This document shows positions 45,610 to 58,934 of a stretch of DNA of 64,000 nucleotides, in pieces. Position 1 is the stretch's first letter, and every line of letters begins with the position of its first letter. The notes under the pieces were generated by a model. That model did no database searches. It was not told the origin of the DNA and was given only the letters and a program-made list of their open reading frames with translations. Source of the stretch: Ulva prolifera. Lineage: Eukaryota; Chlorophyta; Ulvophyceae; Ulvales; Ulvaceae. Location: assembly GCA_023078555.1 (NCBI GenBank), contig CM041198.1, positions 9,533,836 through 9,597,835 of the forward strand. The letters run 5' to 3'. Both the position numbers and the translations under genes were made by a program.

Positions 45610-48600
45610 ATGAATCAGATCGTCAGCCACGCCGCAGTGTGTTTGGCCACAGCGGCTCTTTGCTATATTTGGCAGTGCGCATTCATATTCCACGTGCTTC
45701 TGCAGCAACAGCATGGATCACGTTTCCGCACCACGGCTAGTGCAGCATTCAAATGCATGCTGACTGGTTTGGCAGTTTGTGACCGTGTCGGCATTTGCAG
45801 CTCACGTCAGCTGAGATTCTTTGCCGATGATGGCGTATCGTCACATCGGGGTGAAACCGTGGACGAGCCGCTGGATGCAACCCAGGGGCCTGAGAGCGAG
45901 ATCCTTCCTAAAGCACAATCGAAGCAAGACTCCTATGCAGCAACTGAAACCGGCGATCATGCGCCAAAGGCGGAGGCATTGCAGCGGTGTCCAGAAGAGC
46001 AGATCCAGCCTTTTGCTAGTTGGGCAGCATGTGGACTTATGGGTAGACAACTTCACGAGGTGTGCAGACCCACCGTCCATTTGGACTGCCAAACGTTTCT
46101 TGCATGTCACGGTCCCTTGAACCAAACGCTGAAACCCAGCATCAGTCGAGGTTGTCCCAGACACGAAGGACTGCGGACTGTGCAGGAATCACGGCGAGCC
46201 GCATGTTCCATACACTCCCAGCTGAGGCATATCTGTGGACTATATTTGCAGTCAGACATACAGAAACTTCAGCATGCAGTAAGCCAGTCAGGCCTCACTG
46301 ATGTCATCATTGACTTCTTGACAGACCACTACCGAATGTCGACTACTCTGCATGGTCTCAGCCTGCAGATGTCCAGAGCGTTTGCACAGGACGCAACTTC
46401 GGGCATTCTCCCCCGTCTCGATGAGATGGCGGACTTTGGAGAATTGATGCAGGGTGTGGGTCCATTGTGGCGCTCAATTGCCGATGTATCCGCGCAGGAC
46501 AATACATTGAGCACCTGAAACCCAGATCACTCAGCAGTGTGGCGCATATTTGTCCCCAAATTCTGCTCGGCAGGCATCTCTTGTATGTATGTGTGCTTGT
46601 CATGGCTTGGATTCTGAGAATTACGTTGCACGCGAGACTCCAGGCATGTGCCATTGCGGGACCAACACAGTGGCCTTGAATTGTATCAGGATGATCATGA
46701 GCAGGATCAAATGCAGGACCCGCGGCATCTCCCCCCGCCAAGTTGACATCTGTGGCAGAGACCGCAGAAAGTCTGCTGGAATCTGCAAACAGTGAAACCA
46801 GAACATCACGGGGAACAGCAGCTGAACGTCTACACAGCCCGAGCCAGGATAGTGAGAGCATGATTCTTGCCGGGCAATTGACAAGAGCAGGATCTAAATC
46901 AAGGATGCTGAAAAACATGGCATCACGTACAGTGGTTATATATTTGATGCAGGTGTGCATCATCTTGTCTCCTCCGTCCTGCTGCGTTGTCGTGTTCCTC
47001 ATTGCTGGCTGCCCAAGCACAGTGCTGCGCTTCTTGATCTATGCTGTGGCTTTTCATACAATCTGTTTGGCTGATGTTGATAGTCCTGCGTGGCATGTTA
47101 TATTCGTTCCCGAGCTGCACAGACACTAGCACTGACAGTATTCACAGATAGTGCTACTCATGTTCAGGAGCTTGAGGCCCTAATGACCGAGTATCTAAGT
47201 AAGCACTGGCATGAGCTGGATGTCGTAGAAGAAGCGAATGCCGAGGATTTGCAATCTAGTATCGGATCCATTCAGCAAAGCGCACGGCCTTCCTCGACCA
47301 GGCTTCCGTCGTTGAGCAAGTCACTTGAACAGCCAAGCAGTGAAGGCATGGCAGGAGAGCTACCCGTTGCAAGTGCCACCGCAGGTGCCAGTGGCCCCAA
47401 GATGCTGGATAGCCAGGAATTGGTCCATGGTGAGCCACTGCACTACATCCTGCCTGTGGCTGCTTGCAGCTGTATTAGCTGACAGCACCAGGTGCAGGCT
47501 CACCTTGCTGTCTGGATCCTAGACGCTGTCTAATTTCCATGGTGTACATACCCTATTCAGATCTAGGTCTCAACGTTGGCTCACCAGCAAATTGTCGTGC
47601 TAAGCTGACATTGAAGGCTTCTGCAGTCAGTGAGGGAGGTCGATCCGCATCCACAGGCAAGCCTGTGGGTATGAGGAGCGTTGACAGTGTGGACAGCATG
47701 GGGAGCAGCCATAGCGGCCGCAGCAGCTGGGCAACTGTGCCCATGTCTTCTGCCACCCGCGCACGTCGTAATTGGCAACGAGCTATGCAGGTATGCGCAG
47801 GAAACCCGTACTGCCCATTCACAATCGAGAAAAGTGCTGAAATTTGCTGACAGCTGAATGCAGGCTTTCGTCAAGAACAAAGTGTGTAAAAGCCTCTCGG
47901 CAAAACGCGAGTTCCAGACAATGGCTCAACTGCTACAACAGCTAGCAAAGCCCCGCCAGCAAAACCCCGACCGCCGACCTGTTTTCCTCTTTCTTGGGGG
48001 CGGGATGGCAGCAGGTAAACTCCACAAATTGTGCTGCAAGGAGTTCAGGTGTAGTTGTCCGGTCGCTGCTGCAGGTCGTCCAATGGGAGTCTTGTCATTT
48101 ATTACCATGCTTGGCCTGTGCTCCATGAGCTGCTTCACCATGTCCATGTAGGATGAGATGACGCACAGTAAGATGGGAATCTTTGTGGCTGTAGGTAAGA
48201 GCAGTGTCAGGAGTGAGACTGCTCGGGCTGAGTTCTGGTCGCATGTTGGAACAGATGCGGTCGTGATTGAAGCTGATGCAATAAAGGACAGTGACATTGT
48301 CCTCCAAGAACTGCAGAATAGTGGCTTGTTTGACCACGATGCGTCCCTGAGTCAATTTGTACATGAATACAGCACACGGCGAGCACAAGGGGCTCTTGTT
48401 GCGGCTATCAATCAGCAGCAGGATGTCATTTTTGATGGTGTGCATCTTCGAATTGAACGGCAAGCTGCTGTGAGTACCGATTGTGTTACACCGTGCTCAC
48501 TGTAGGCACTCACTGCAGTCAACATGGTTCCCTTGACCTTGGGTGACCTCGAAAGTTCTGCATATCAGGTCATCTTGCTTGCTGCGCCTTTCTGCGGCGT

Positions 48601-49766
48601 GTGGAACCTGCCACTTCTACGTTCGAAAGGCAAATTACAACTTGGCCGGGCTAGAGGAATTCCTTACGCTTTGGCTTATTCGCATCGATGACTGCATCTC
48701 TGATCAAAGATCTACGAAACGTGTGGGCACGCTGCCTTGATTCGCTCCAGTGTGATTGCAGGCACCTGCAGCTGGAAGCCATTCGTCGAACAAACAGTCG
48801 CAATGCTTCGCGACCACACTCGGGATTACATGCTGGGGCCCGGCTATCAAGTGCACGATAATGGCAGTATCACCGAACAGTACTGGTGCCCAATGACAGA
48901 GTCGAAGTCAGAGGGCCCTGGGTCCAGCGCAGATGTGTCTGGCAGCGGCACACGGCCACGACACAAGCTGCCGTATAAAGTGGAACTGGTGGGTGTTACA
49001 TGCAGCCCAACACTCGCAGTGGCACGTGGGTTCTGGCGCCGCCTTCGCACAGGCAGAGGTGTTCCAGTTGCAGCGCAGCTGCGCTCGCACAAGGCATTTG
49101 CAGGTATGCCCCGGTTGGTTCTGCTTCTTGCAGCATGTGTACCCCGGACCTGCAGCAGTTCTGTTTGAATTGACTACATTTACACATCGCGTGATGTTGT
49201 GACAGGCCTTTCTTTCGTATGCAAAAAGAAGGAACCTTTGGATGCATGTTGGCTGGGAATGGGACGCGACTGCGTCACAACATTTGATCTTGTGACGCTG
49301 TGCAGAAAGCTGGCCAGACTACTGTTTGATCATGGACTCTGCCACGCTTTATCACACAGGTGTGAAGCTGATGCGCAGCACGTGCAATAGTCTTTGCTTG
49401 TGAAATTGCAGATACAACCTTCGTGCAGGCTCTGACTTGACGACTTTAATGAAAGATCAGACGCAGAGGCCCAAGGTGATAGCACACGTATCAAGTGCGA
49501 CACGCGGAGCTCTCTTGGTGGAGCCACAGGCATATGCAGAATTCCATCAGCAGGTACACATTAACGTGGATGCCGGCTGTGACCAAGAACTCTACCCTGC
49601 TGGAGTGCGGCATAGCAACAATGTAATGTGCCTTCCATGCAGCAAACAGAAGCGTGTAAGCATCCTGCGAGCAGCATTTACTTATGCAAAGGACCGCCAG
49701 AGCAAGATCAGGCCCACTGGAGGAGCTGGGCTTCGACGAGCACATAGTGTTGCTCATGTTAAGTGA
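45610..49766 (+). CDS. Zeta-domain P-loop kinase protein (plant zeta-toxin-domain family), membrane-anchored
   Basis: Multi-exon gene: first exon from the ATG at 45,610 to about 46,450; later exons near 46,765-46,949; ~47,140-47,429; 47,561-47,790; 47,864-48,014; 48,195-48,437; 48,762-49,103; ~49,410-49,553; ~49,640-49,766. The early and last borders are approximate. An N-terminal hydrophobic anchor (AAVCLATAALCYIWQCAF) precedes a long low-complexity region. The kinase domain starts with FLFLGGGMAAGKSS, the Walker A loop split by an intron. It continues with VVIEADAIKDSD, an acidic base motif as in zeta kinases, then DVIFDGTCSWKPFVEQT, YKVELVGVTCSP and AVARGFWRR. The same order is seen in land-plant proteins of unknown physiological role. 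Bacterial zeta proteins phosphorylate UDP-sugars; that reaction is not shown for the eukaryotic family, and no antitoxin partner is seen. Confidence 0.8.
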
Positions 49767-51018
49767 GACTTGTGGGATGCTGTCTTAGTGCAGGTCCGGC
49801 GGCGAATTCGTGATGAGCTTCAGAAGCTTGTTGCAGGTTGAGAAGGTCATGGAAATCTGGTCGAGCAGGTACAATTGATCGTTTTTATGTGTGCTGTAAC
49901 TCTGCACGACCAGGATGACATATGTGAAGTTCTCCAGTTTACGATGTGCATCCACTCTGGGACGATGTTTCAAAATGGTTTCTGCTATCCCGAGATGGAC
50001 CGGCAAAGCTCATCTGATTCTGTATCATGCGCGAGCTACGTGCTTTGCTCGGGAATCACAAAAAAGTTGCCCGTGACCTGCGGTCCGTTCTGCTGCTGGC
50101 GACTGCATGTGCGAAGTCCACCTTACAGTGCTGGAATGCTGACAGAGAGCATAGCAGATACATTTACCACGGTATTCTGCAAGGCACTTGCTTAATGCTT
50201 CCTTGTGAATGCCGAAGAATGGGCACTCTATCTCCATACGCAGACGACAGGTATGGCCACGCATGCACACCAGTCAAGGATATGACAATCTGCATCTGAC
50301 TGTTTGTATGCTAATTGTGTCAGTGCATATACAAGTCGGAAATACGGTGTACTTGACTTGTCACATTTTTTAACTTCATGCTACACTGTAGTAGCTTCCA
50401 GGCTAGTCCATGTTGCTCGATTCAGCCCCTGGGCTCAGCTATGCAAGGTGTGCATTGACGGTGAGATGCAAGTCTTGGCTTGCCAATGGACATCAAACTG
50501 GCATTAGCACAAACTACAACCCACTTCACATGTGGGAATCCAACAGCCTCAAATCAGTGACGACCATAGCATGACCGTACGTGGTTGATACAGATATTGT
50601 TTGTTGACTTACACAGCCATGTTTCACGTCGTACGCAGGTTTCACGTATGCAAATTCGGTGCAAGTTCAAGCCGGTCCGTCAGCAAAAGCAAATGGAGAC
50701 CGTTCATACACTAAAAAAAATAACACCACCGGGAACAATCTACTGCCAGGAGCACATCTATTCTGGACAGGGCACCTCTCATGACACCGCCTTCACACTG
50801 GATCATTCGAAACATCCCAATGGAGTGCGAGCCAATGAAGGTCTGCTCGAGGCGATCCCAGTTCAAAGACCTTGAGATCCAACATTGGTCGAGCAGCACT
50901 AGAGTGGTGGCTCAGGACTGTGTTGTGGTTACCACAGGATGTAGTTGTCGGATCGCGGAGCCACCCTTATTTCATGCAGCATATGACATCACCGTGTGAC
51001 TCAAACTTCAACAGGCAG
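49767..51018. other. Convergent intergenic region; no gene seen
   Basis: Lies between the 3' ends of the zeta-domain gene and the methyltransferase gene. Only short frames are seen; part is probably 3' UTR of both genes. Confidence 0.45.
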
Positions 51019-54000
51019 TCAATCTTGCTCTGGGATCTGTGCAGCCTTCGCTGCGGTCTTCACCAGTTGCTCCCGCAGCATACGACCAAGAGCTGCTGCA
51101 AGTGGAGGCGGAACTGCATTTCCAACCTCCTTGTGGCGGTCATGAACACTGCCAGAAAACATAAACCTGTCTGGGAACCCTTGGGCACGGGCACACTCTC
51201 GAACGGATACGATTCGATCCTGCTCAGGGTGAAACACCTGACCAACCTTTCCCATTGGGTTCGGGTCAGTAACGGATGTTGGGAAATGGCCCTCCCAATT
51301 CAGGCGGCCGAAGAGGCCCCGCCATCCATTATGGCGCTCTGCTGTGTTTGGAAGGCACCAAGGCACTATTTTTTGGCCCTGCAATTGAACACAGTGAGTC
51401 TGAGAAGAGATATAAGAACTGCCACAATTTATCATCTCACCATTCCGGAACATCATGGTCATGGTGATGTTTGCATCAAGGAGCACCGATGTACAATAAA
51501 TGATGCACCAGATATGACAATCTTACTGGAACTGGGTCTCCCACACAACGCATGCACAAGTGGGCTCGAGACTTGAAGCTCCTGTTTGTGCCGAGTCTAT
51601 ACAGCTGAAAGGTGATACATGTAGAGGGCTGCATTCGGCCGTCCGACGCACGTGGCCAGTTTGCATTATTACAATTGACACAGGTTTTGCACACAGCAGT
51701 CCTGATGAAATGAAAGTTTGAAGCAGCAGCTAAAAGATGACACCAGGACCCTCCGGGTGCAGAACAGCGCACATTGAACGTCTCCTCATCAGGATGGTCA
51801 CGGACATGCAGCACCAGTGATCGCCAATCAGCGCCAGGGGTGTTCTTTGGAACCAGTGAACAGCGTCGCATGTTGAGATCATTCATTGTCTTGCAGATGT
51901 GATCCTGCAGTTCGGCCTGGGAACCACGAATGTCCATCTGAAATCCAGAAATCGGCTGCCCATCATACGGACGCTTCGCCCTGCATGTCACAAACGTTGG
52001 GCATGCGTACCAGCATAGCTTTTTATCGGCTACATAACATTCCCTGAACACACCTTTCTTCCCCGTTGGCGATTGCTGGCAGGTCGCCTATTGCATCCCG
52101 GACAGTGACAGCTCGTAGGCGCGCATGCTTGCCATCTTTCACAGCATGGTAAGCTACACCACCTGGGAGATTGATGCACAACTGCGGTGACTTGAACACC
52201 GTTAGGGGTCGGGGCCACTCTGGAAGTGTCTCTCCGGGGGCAGCCGCCCAGATGAAGGTTCGCTTGCGAGACTGGGACACACCAAAGTTGCCGGCATTGA
52301 GAACTCCAAATCGGACCTGCAAGATTCCATCAGGCACGTAGAGGCACTGGGTACATGCAGGCACTCGGAGAGCAAATGAGCAAGGTATATACCAGAGACG
52401 TGTGAGCAATTTACCTGGTAACCCATCTCAAGAAGAGTGCGCAGCGTCAGTCGGAAAGTGAAGCTTTTGTTGTGGCTAACAAAGTTACGTACATTTTCCA
52501 GCAACCAATACCTCGGCCGATAAAAGTCCGCATACGAGAGATATGCCATCACCATCGAGTTTTGAACCATGCTCCAATTACCCTTGTTGAATCGGTTCAT
52601 GCCGCTGTAGCCCTACAGCAACAACGGCCAGCATGTACTTTGGGTGCTGTGACACATGACACCTGACCTGAGCTCAGAAAGATCAAGAGCATCAGCAATG
52701 ATAGCTTAATAACAAGCTGGAGCCAAACCTGACATGGCGGGCCGCCACAAATGAAATCTACCTGGCCTGGTAAGGGCAGGGTATCTACTGTGGCCGCATC
52801 GAGCTCTGCACTCTCCTTGGCACAGCTTTCACTTGCATCGCACTGTTCTAGAGCTCCAGCCTTCGACATGGCACGGTGCAGCAACACGTTGCAATTGCCG
52901 TTATACACTTCTGCACCTGGATTGTTAAGCTTGAATGCATCTGCTGCAGGCTTCCAATACTCAATGGCCCATTTGGTATTTGCAACACCAGCCTGATGCA
53001 TGCCTTCTGAAAGACCACCACAACCTGCAGAAACATCGTTCAGTAATTCACTCCACTTTCCCTGCGGCTTGGCGGGCAATGAATCGACTGTTTGTCAGAC
53101 CATGCCTGCAAAGATGTCCAGTGTCCGCATTGCGACATCAGGAGAATCTGGCTTGGCTTTTAGCTGTGCATCAATACTTGATGCTTTGCCATGCTTTCTA
53201 ATTGCGAGAGTCTTTGGGCTCGACCTCACTTCACTCCCCTTCAATGTTCCTTCACACTTGAAGACATCCAGTCCTTGCTTTGTCACCTCCATCGCTCCTG
53301 CACCACAGAGGGCTGACAGTTGTCATCATCGACTTCACGTATTTGCAACTCTTGAAACCCTCTATCGTACCACCAAGGCTCATCGCGTGCACATTTGCAG
53401 AACAGAACAGATAGAAGTGAAGCAGACATTCAGTGGAGAGTGTGGTGATGCCTACCTGGCTTCAAGTCACCTGCAAGTGTTACATGGCAGCAGCCACGTA
53501 AATCTTCTGGCTCAGCAGTGAGGAGAGTGCTAGTTGCATACACTGTCCAAGGACTGCACCGATAAGCATTGTCAGAAGATACATCTTCTGGGCGTGCAAA
53601 AGCCTTCACAGTCAGGCCTACAACCTCTTTAGCACCTGCATACAAAGGTATCCGCTGGCGGGTGTGCTTCCTTTGCCCTTTGAATCATCAAACGCACAAT
53701 TGATTATGTATACAAGACATGCAGCAGGCAACGCTGCCTGTCACACCTCCGGACCCCTGACCAGTTTCAGTCTCCACTTCAGTGATTTGTGCGATAAGGT
53801 ATGGGAACAAGCCCTCCAAGTCACCTTTTCCTCCTTTCAGATCTTTAGTTCTGTATTTTGCCATCCAGCGTGGTTCATCTGCCCCTGGATCTTCAGTGGC
53901 ATCGGTATGCTTGTCAGTGTTGCTTGCCAACTTTTTCTCCTTCTGTTTGCCCGCTCCGGCTTGAGCGGATTTCCGTGATGGCTTCTGGGGCTTGTGCGAT

Positions 54001-57000
54001 GTATCCTTTCCAGCATCAGCACTCGCATCATCTTCATCACCATCTGCATCCTCACTCTCAGACTCTGCCTTGATGGCATGTTTCTTTTTCTTGGCACTGA
54101 TTTTCCTCGGTTTTGGCGCTGCGTCTTGCCTGAAATATCGTGAAAATAATGGATTTCACCATCAAGCGGTGTATGCTGTTCAATTTGCAATCAATGTGAT
54201 GGTTCTGCTTTGATTCAGGTTGACAAATGCACCGTACCTGGGGTTCAAGTACACAAAGTCACCCACACTGTACATCTGACAGTCCCACATGAAAGATGTA
54301 TTGGAATTGTCAATCATGCCATCGTTCGCACACTCTTCGTGCTTGTATGAGCCGAGTTCAAGATCGGGTGGCATCAGCTTGAACATGCCTTCCTGTGGCA
54401 GGTAGGCCATGCGGTAGATGAGCATCCGGTCCTCAGGACCTGAATCATTGTTAGCTGCGAGGAGCTCTTCAACGGATGCAATTGCTTCATCCCTTGTCTT
54501 GAGGGACCCAAATGGGACCTGCAAACGTGTAAATGACAGCACTGAAGACATAGACCGAGCACTGTGAACATCATTCAAGTCAAGCTTACCTGCAAGTGTG
54601 TGGCTTTGCATTTATGGAGAGCATCAGTGGCTGGGCATTCATAGTGCACGTTGGTCATGAAGATCTCGTGGTCTGACGCAGCATCACCCAGCACTGTCTC
54701 CTGCCCATGCACCATCACACGAACCTGCATCACAAGAATAATGAGTTCAATAATGTATATCTTGATCATTTAATGACATAAATGCACTTGCAATGGAGAA
54801 GAATGTTCATGCATTGCCCACTGTACAAAGCCCTCCCGGTGGAGTTGAATTCAAGGTAAACCGGTGTTGCTGGGTTACCTGAATGTCGAGATCAGATGGC
54901 TCTTCGCCTTCGAAAATGCACTGCACCAGGCCAAGGAGAGGCAAATCTGACGATTCATCATCATCTTCAAGCTCAACCACATCTCCCACCTCAAATGACA
55001 GGGGCCCAAGAACAGCGCGTCTGTAAAGCTTGGCATTGGCAAACGGCTTGGCTGACTCTGCCAGCCCTGTGATTTCTGTCATGGCCTTGGCTTGAACTTT
55101 CTACAACACAGTACATCTGTCAATGCACTGACACCATGCTCAGGCCTGAGCTGAGTTCGGCACCCAACTCATAAAAAAAAGGCAGCTCTTTCGGCGCCCA
55201 ACTCATGTCATGGCAAATTTTTGGATTCTCGTGTGAAGTTCAACTGTGGTCCCACAATTGACATTGATATACGGAGAATGCAACACAATTCACCTTGTGT
55301 GCTTTATTGCTCTTGCGCTTTTTAGCACCCAAAGCTATCTTCGACGGCTTCGCTGCAGTCTCAGTCAAAGCCTTTTCAACTTCACCATCAGCAGCATCAA
55401 CATCGTCTTCAGCATTTTCATCTTCTTCCACAGGCTTTGCATCTGCACCCTCATTCTCTGCAGCTGCAACTCTCATGTTACTCAAGTGTGTGTGCAGCAG
55501 GGCCCGTCAAATGGCTTAACAAACGTCTTGTAGCAGTGCTGGGACCATTGCTTGCGAACAGGCTGGTTCCAGGTAGTTGATGGTCGTGAACATGTAACAC
55601 TGTTGCAAGGCAGGCTAGGCACACCTTGATTTTCGGACGATGTGCCACCGAAGTAGTTCATCCAGACTGCCTTAACAAGGTTTGTTGCTGTTGCGGTCAT
55701 GGGAGTGGGCTTGGACTTGGCTGAGCGCTCACGCATGGGATTCAACTTTCTTCCGACTCGCATCTCAGCCGTGATCTTGCGCTTCGATAGGTACAGCCGT
55801 GAATGTCGACGAGCTTCCATCTGCTTCTGCAGCTGCCCCACAAACGCACATCGCTGAATCTGCTTCACTGGGAAGTTCTTGAACTGGTTCAGAATGATTT
55901 GCCCATGGACAACCAGAAATCGCGATACCTGCACCAAGATGACATAAAAGTGCTCAGAGATAGACACCTGCTGCTGTTGCAGCTACTCTTGATTGTTCAC
56001 GTCCACAAACGCACAGCCAGAAAGTCGCATTGCAAGATGCATACCACATCAGCCTTGCTGGAGATGAATGTGGGGGCAACAACAGGCTGGAGGCTGAGTT
56101 GCTTGACAATATCTGTGAAGGACAGTCGGCTACTGCGTGCTTCGCCTTGAATAGCTCCGAGAATGTGCACAGCAAGCCTTGCAACCTTGAGGATGGGCCT
56201 GAACCAGCCCTCATATGCTGGATGCACTGTTCGGACTTTGTACCAGGCACAGTCAGTGCGCACAACGATGAAGACCATGTCAGCAGCAATCTCCAGCATC
56301 CACTCCTTGATCTGAGACATGTAGACACGCATGCCCGGAATTGCATCAGAATCCGCAACAGCAGCACCAGAGCCACATGCTTTTGAGCATCCAGCTCCGG
56401 AAGACCCAGCGCCTGTGCTGCCTGCGCAGTTCGCACGTGCTTCCATGTCCAAGTCCCGAGCAGCTGCAGCAGAAACATCTGCTCAGTCATTTCACCATTA
56501 CATGTCAGCATGCGGATGCAAGGCAGACAAGGTCATCAGGTGAACCTGCAGCTGCGCATGCAGATTTGACTGCACGCACTCGGTCCATCCAATGAGAGAG
56601 TGTGGCCAGTCCCCCATTCACTGGCAGCTTCGTCTAGCTCTGAGACAATTCCAGAGCCAAACAGGTCAACATCTGGGTCTATGTCCTGCCACATTGGTAG
56701 CAGCTCTAAGGTCGACATGAATCCGTCGGAATTGTAGGCCGCAAAGTTGTCAATGATCTGCAAAAGACAGGAAGTTTGCATGGGCCCTGTCACTGTCTCA
56801 TTCCTGATCAGGTAGAACACACCATTGTTGGAAGGCTTTCAGGATCAATCTCCAGCATGATGTCCTCGTCACCATTCACAACAAACTCGTCGATCTCTTC
56901 CTCTTGCATCTCGTACTGCTTGGGAACTGGATAATCGTCTGCGATCTCTTCTTCACTGATTTTGATGTACGATTGTCCCTTTGTCTGCTTCATTCCTCTA

Positions 57001-58934
57001 CAAGTCACGCAGCGTGCGACATCATGAACATTGAAGCAATGATTCATAGACGAGCTTGAAGAATTGTGACAATTGCGAACAAAGCAAACACAGAAGCTAC
57101 AGATGAGGTGTGAAGACAAACATGCCAATCAGAAAAATTCTGTCGTCATTCAGGACTGCCGTTACACATGTGCCAAAATGATCCTCATGTCAATTTGTTT
57201 GCATGCATTTGCAACCGTGCGTTGCCTGGCAGTCAAAGTGGTACTGCATGGTGGTGGGGAATTCGTACCCACGCTGCTCTGTGACATATCGGGCAGCATC
57301 CATCTTGGCTTGCAGTCGCCTTGCATACTGCTGGTCAGCATCTTCGACCGTCATTTGAACATCTCCATCTCCATCTTTGTTATCATTGGGGTTGTCACTG
57401 GGTGCTTTGCTTAAGCTCTCTGACCCTGACTCATGAAATTGAATCCCAGCAGCCTGACGTCCAGTCAGCGTCTTTGGCGGCCCCTTCTTGAGCTGCGAGC
57501 AATTCCACCTTTGGCAGGAAAGAAAGCTGCACGATAGGCTATGACGATGCTACATGTGACGGCCATACCTCACTCTTGAGTTCTGAGATGAAAGCGCTGT
57601 TCTCAAGAGTCGGGCCAGAGTTGATCACTTTCTGCATTTTTGAGACTTGGCTCAGTATGAAGCTCCCATTCAAAAGGATCGCATCTCGTACGGAACAATA
57701 ACCCTTCACAGCCTTTGCACGATTGACTGCAGCCAACACGGTTTCAAATGACTGCGTCTCCCACTCTTTGCCCTTCGACTTCATTGTCTGCAGAACAGCG
57801 AAACACAGAGACACTTGCTCAAGAGCATCCATGTGCTGAGACTTGTACTGGGCGAGCGGTGTGGTCAGCGTGTACTCTGCTTGAGCAGTCTGAACTTTCA
57901 TTTCTGCCTCGCTGCTTGTGTAGATTGGAATCCATTGCTTCACGGGGCCAATCCTGGTCCTTATCTTTCGGCCACTTTCCTTGTCCAGTTTCCCTGCTAT
58001 CGGGTAGACGGTCCCTGCAAAGCTTTCCGTTGTATAGGTGCTGCAAGAAGGCACCAGCTGATGTATCCCAGAAAGCATCAAGCAAGGAAGCACCTGTGAG
58101 AAAGCACTCGGTGTCTGATGACAAGCCAACCCGCTGCAGCGGTACACTTTCGCCAGATGAGTCAATGACACAGTACTGACGGATACGGCGCTGGGGCTTC
58201 CGGCAGGTGCCATCGATCTCGGAAATAGTTTCCTCCAAGGCGTCCTTCTCATTCTTGCAGATCTTCTCCTGCACTCTACGTGTCAATCATCAACTCACAT
58301 GTGCTGGTGCACACATACGCCACAGCCCTGCAATAATTGTGGATGTTGCAAACGCACCTCGACTGACTTGCATTTGCTTGCCCTCAGGGCAGGAGCAGCA
58401 ATGTTCTCGTTATATTGGACTCCCTCAGTGGCCGTTCGCTTACCACCTCGGGAGCCCATCGAGTCGCGCTGGTTTGGAGCACCGTTTTGCCCGACGGGAG
58501 TGTTTTCATTGCCACCCCCGGAGAGATCCACGGAAGCAAGCTTCGGCCGTTTAGACGACGCTGGTGCGCTGTTGTTGCCGCGATCTTCATCTTGGCTACC
58601 TGCGCAACGTCCAGCTCGTTGACGAACGATTTCAAATTCCTAAAGACGCGGGTGCACAATACACGACTTCACAGCAGCGAGAGCGCGAGAACGATTGAAA
58701 CGTGAGGCTGAAGATGGCTTAGTGGTACAGATGTAGATCGCATTGAAATTGCGAAATACCGATGTCACTGTTCACCACCGCACCGTCATCCCGCCGCTCC
58801 AGCAAGCGCTGTGCCTCCTTCCAAGATTTCAACTTCTTTCCTGAAGGTGCAGTGTAGGTCTTTCTGCCCTTGGAATCGTGGACTTCCCCACCAAACGCTT
58901 CCCAGCGCTTCAGGTCTGGGGAGGACACGGGCAT
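51019..58934 (-). CDS. MET1: Maintenance DNA (cytosine-5) methyltransferase, MET1/DNMT1 type, with N-terminal MBD-like domain
   Basis: About 21 exons: 58,934-58,760; 58,599-58,358; 58,268-58,094; 58,014-57,569; 57,492-57,245; 56,997-56,823; 56,757-~56,541; ~56,455-56,045; 55,928-55,625; 55,457-55,294; 55,100-54,879; 54,724-54,590; 54,518-54,238; 54,129-53,747; 53,635-53,456; 53,297-53,106; 53,024-52,729; 52,612-52,415; 52,316-52,054; 51,980-51,773; 51,378-51,019. Product about 1,750 residues. Order: MBD-like (1-58), Ser/Lys linker with SSKRPK, two RFTS domains (~140-346, ~430-800; e.g. [27 protein letters not shown]), BAH1 ([16 protein letters not shown]), BAH2 ([23 protein letters not shown]), then the catalytic domain: motif [16 protein letters not shown], motif [36 protein letters not shown] and the closing GNAVPPPL. 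It copies CG methylation after replication in the nucleus. BAH2 carries a Lys-rich insert, and the motif-I intron has a GC donor. Confidence 0.95.

Noticed and set aside
45610..49766. Toxin-antitoxin operon reading of the zeta domain
   Set aside because: The gene has introns, follows the plant architecture and has no epsilon-type antitoxin neighbour.
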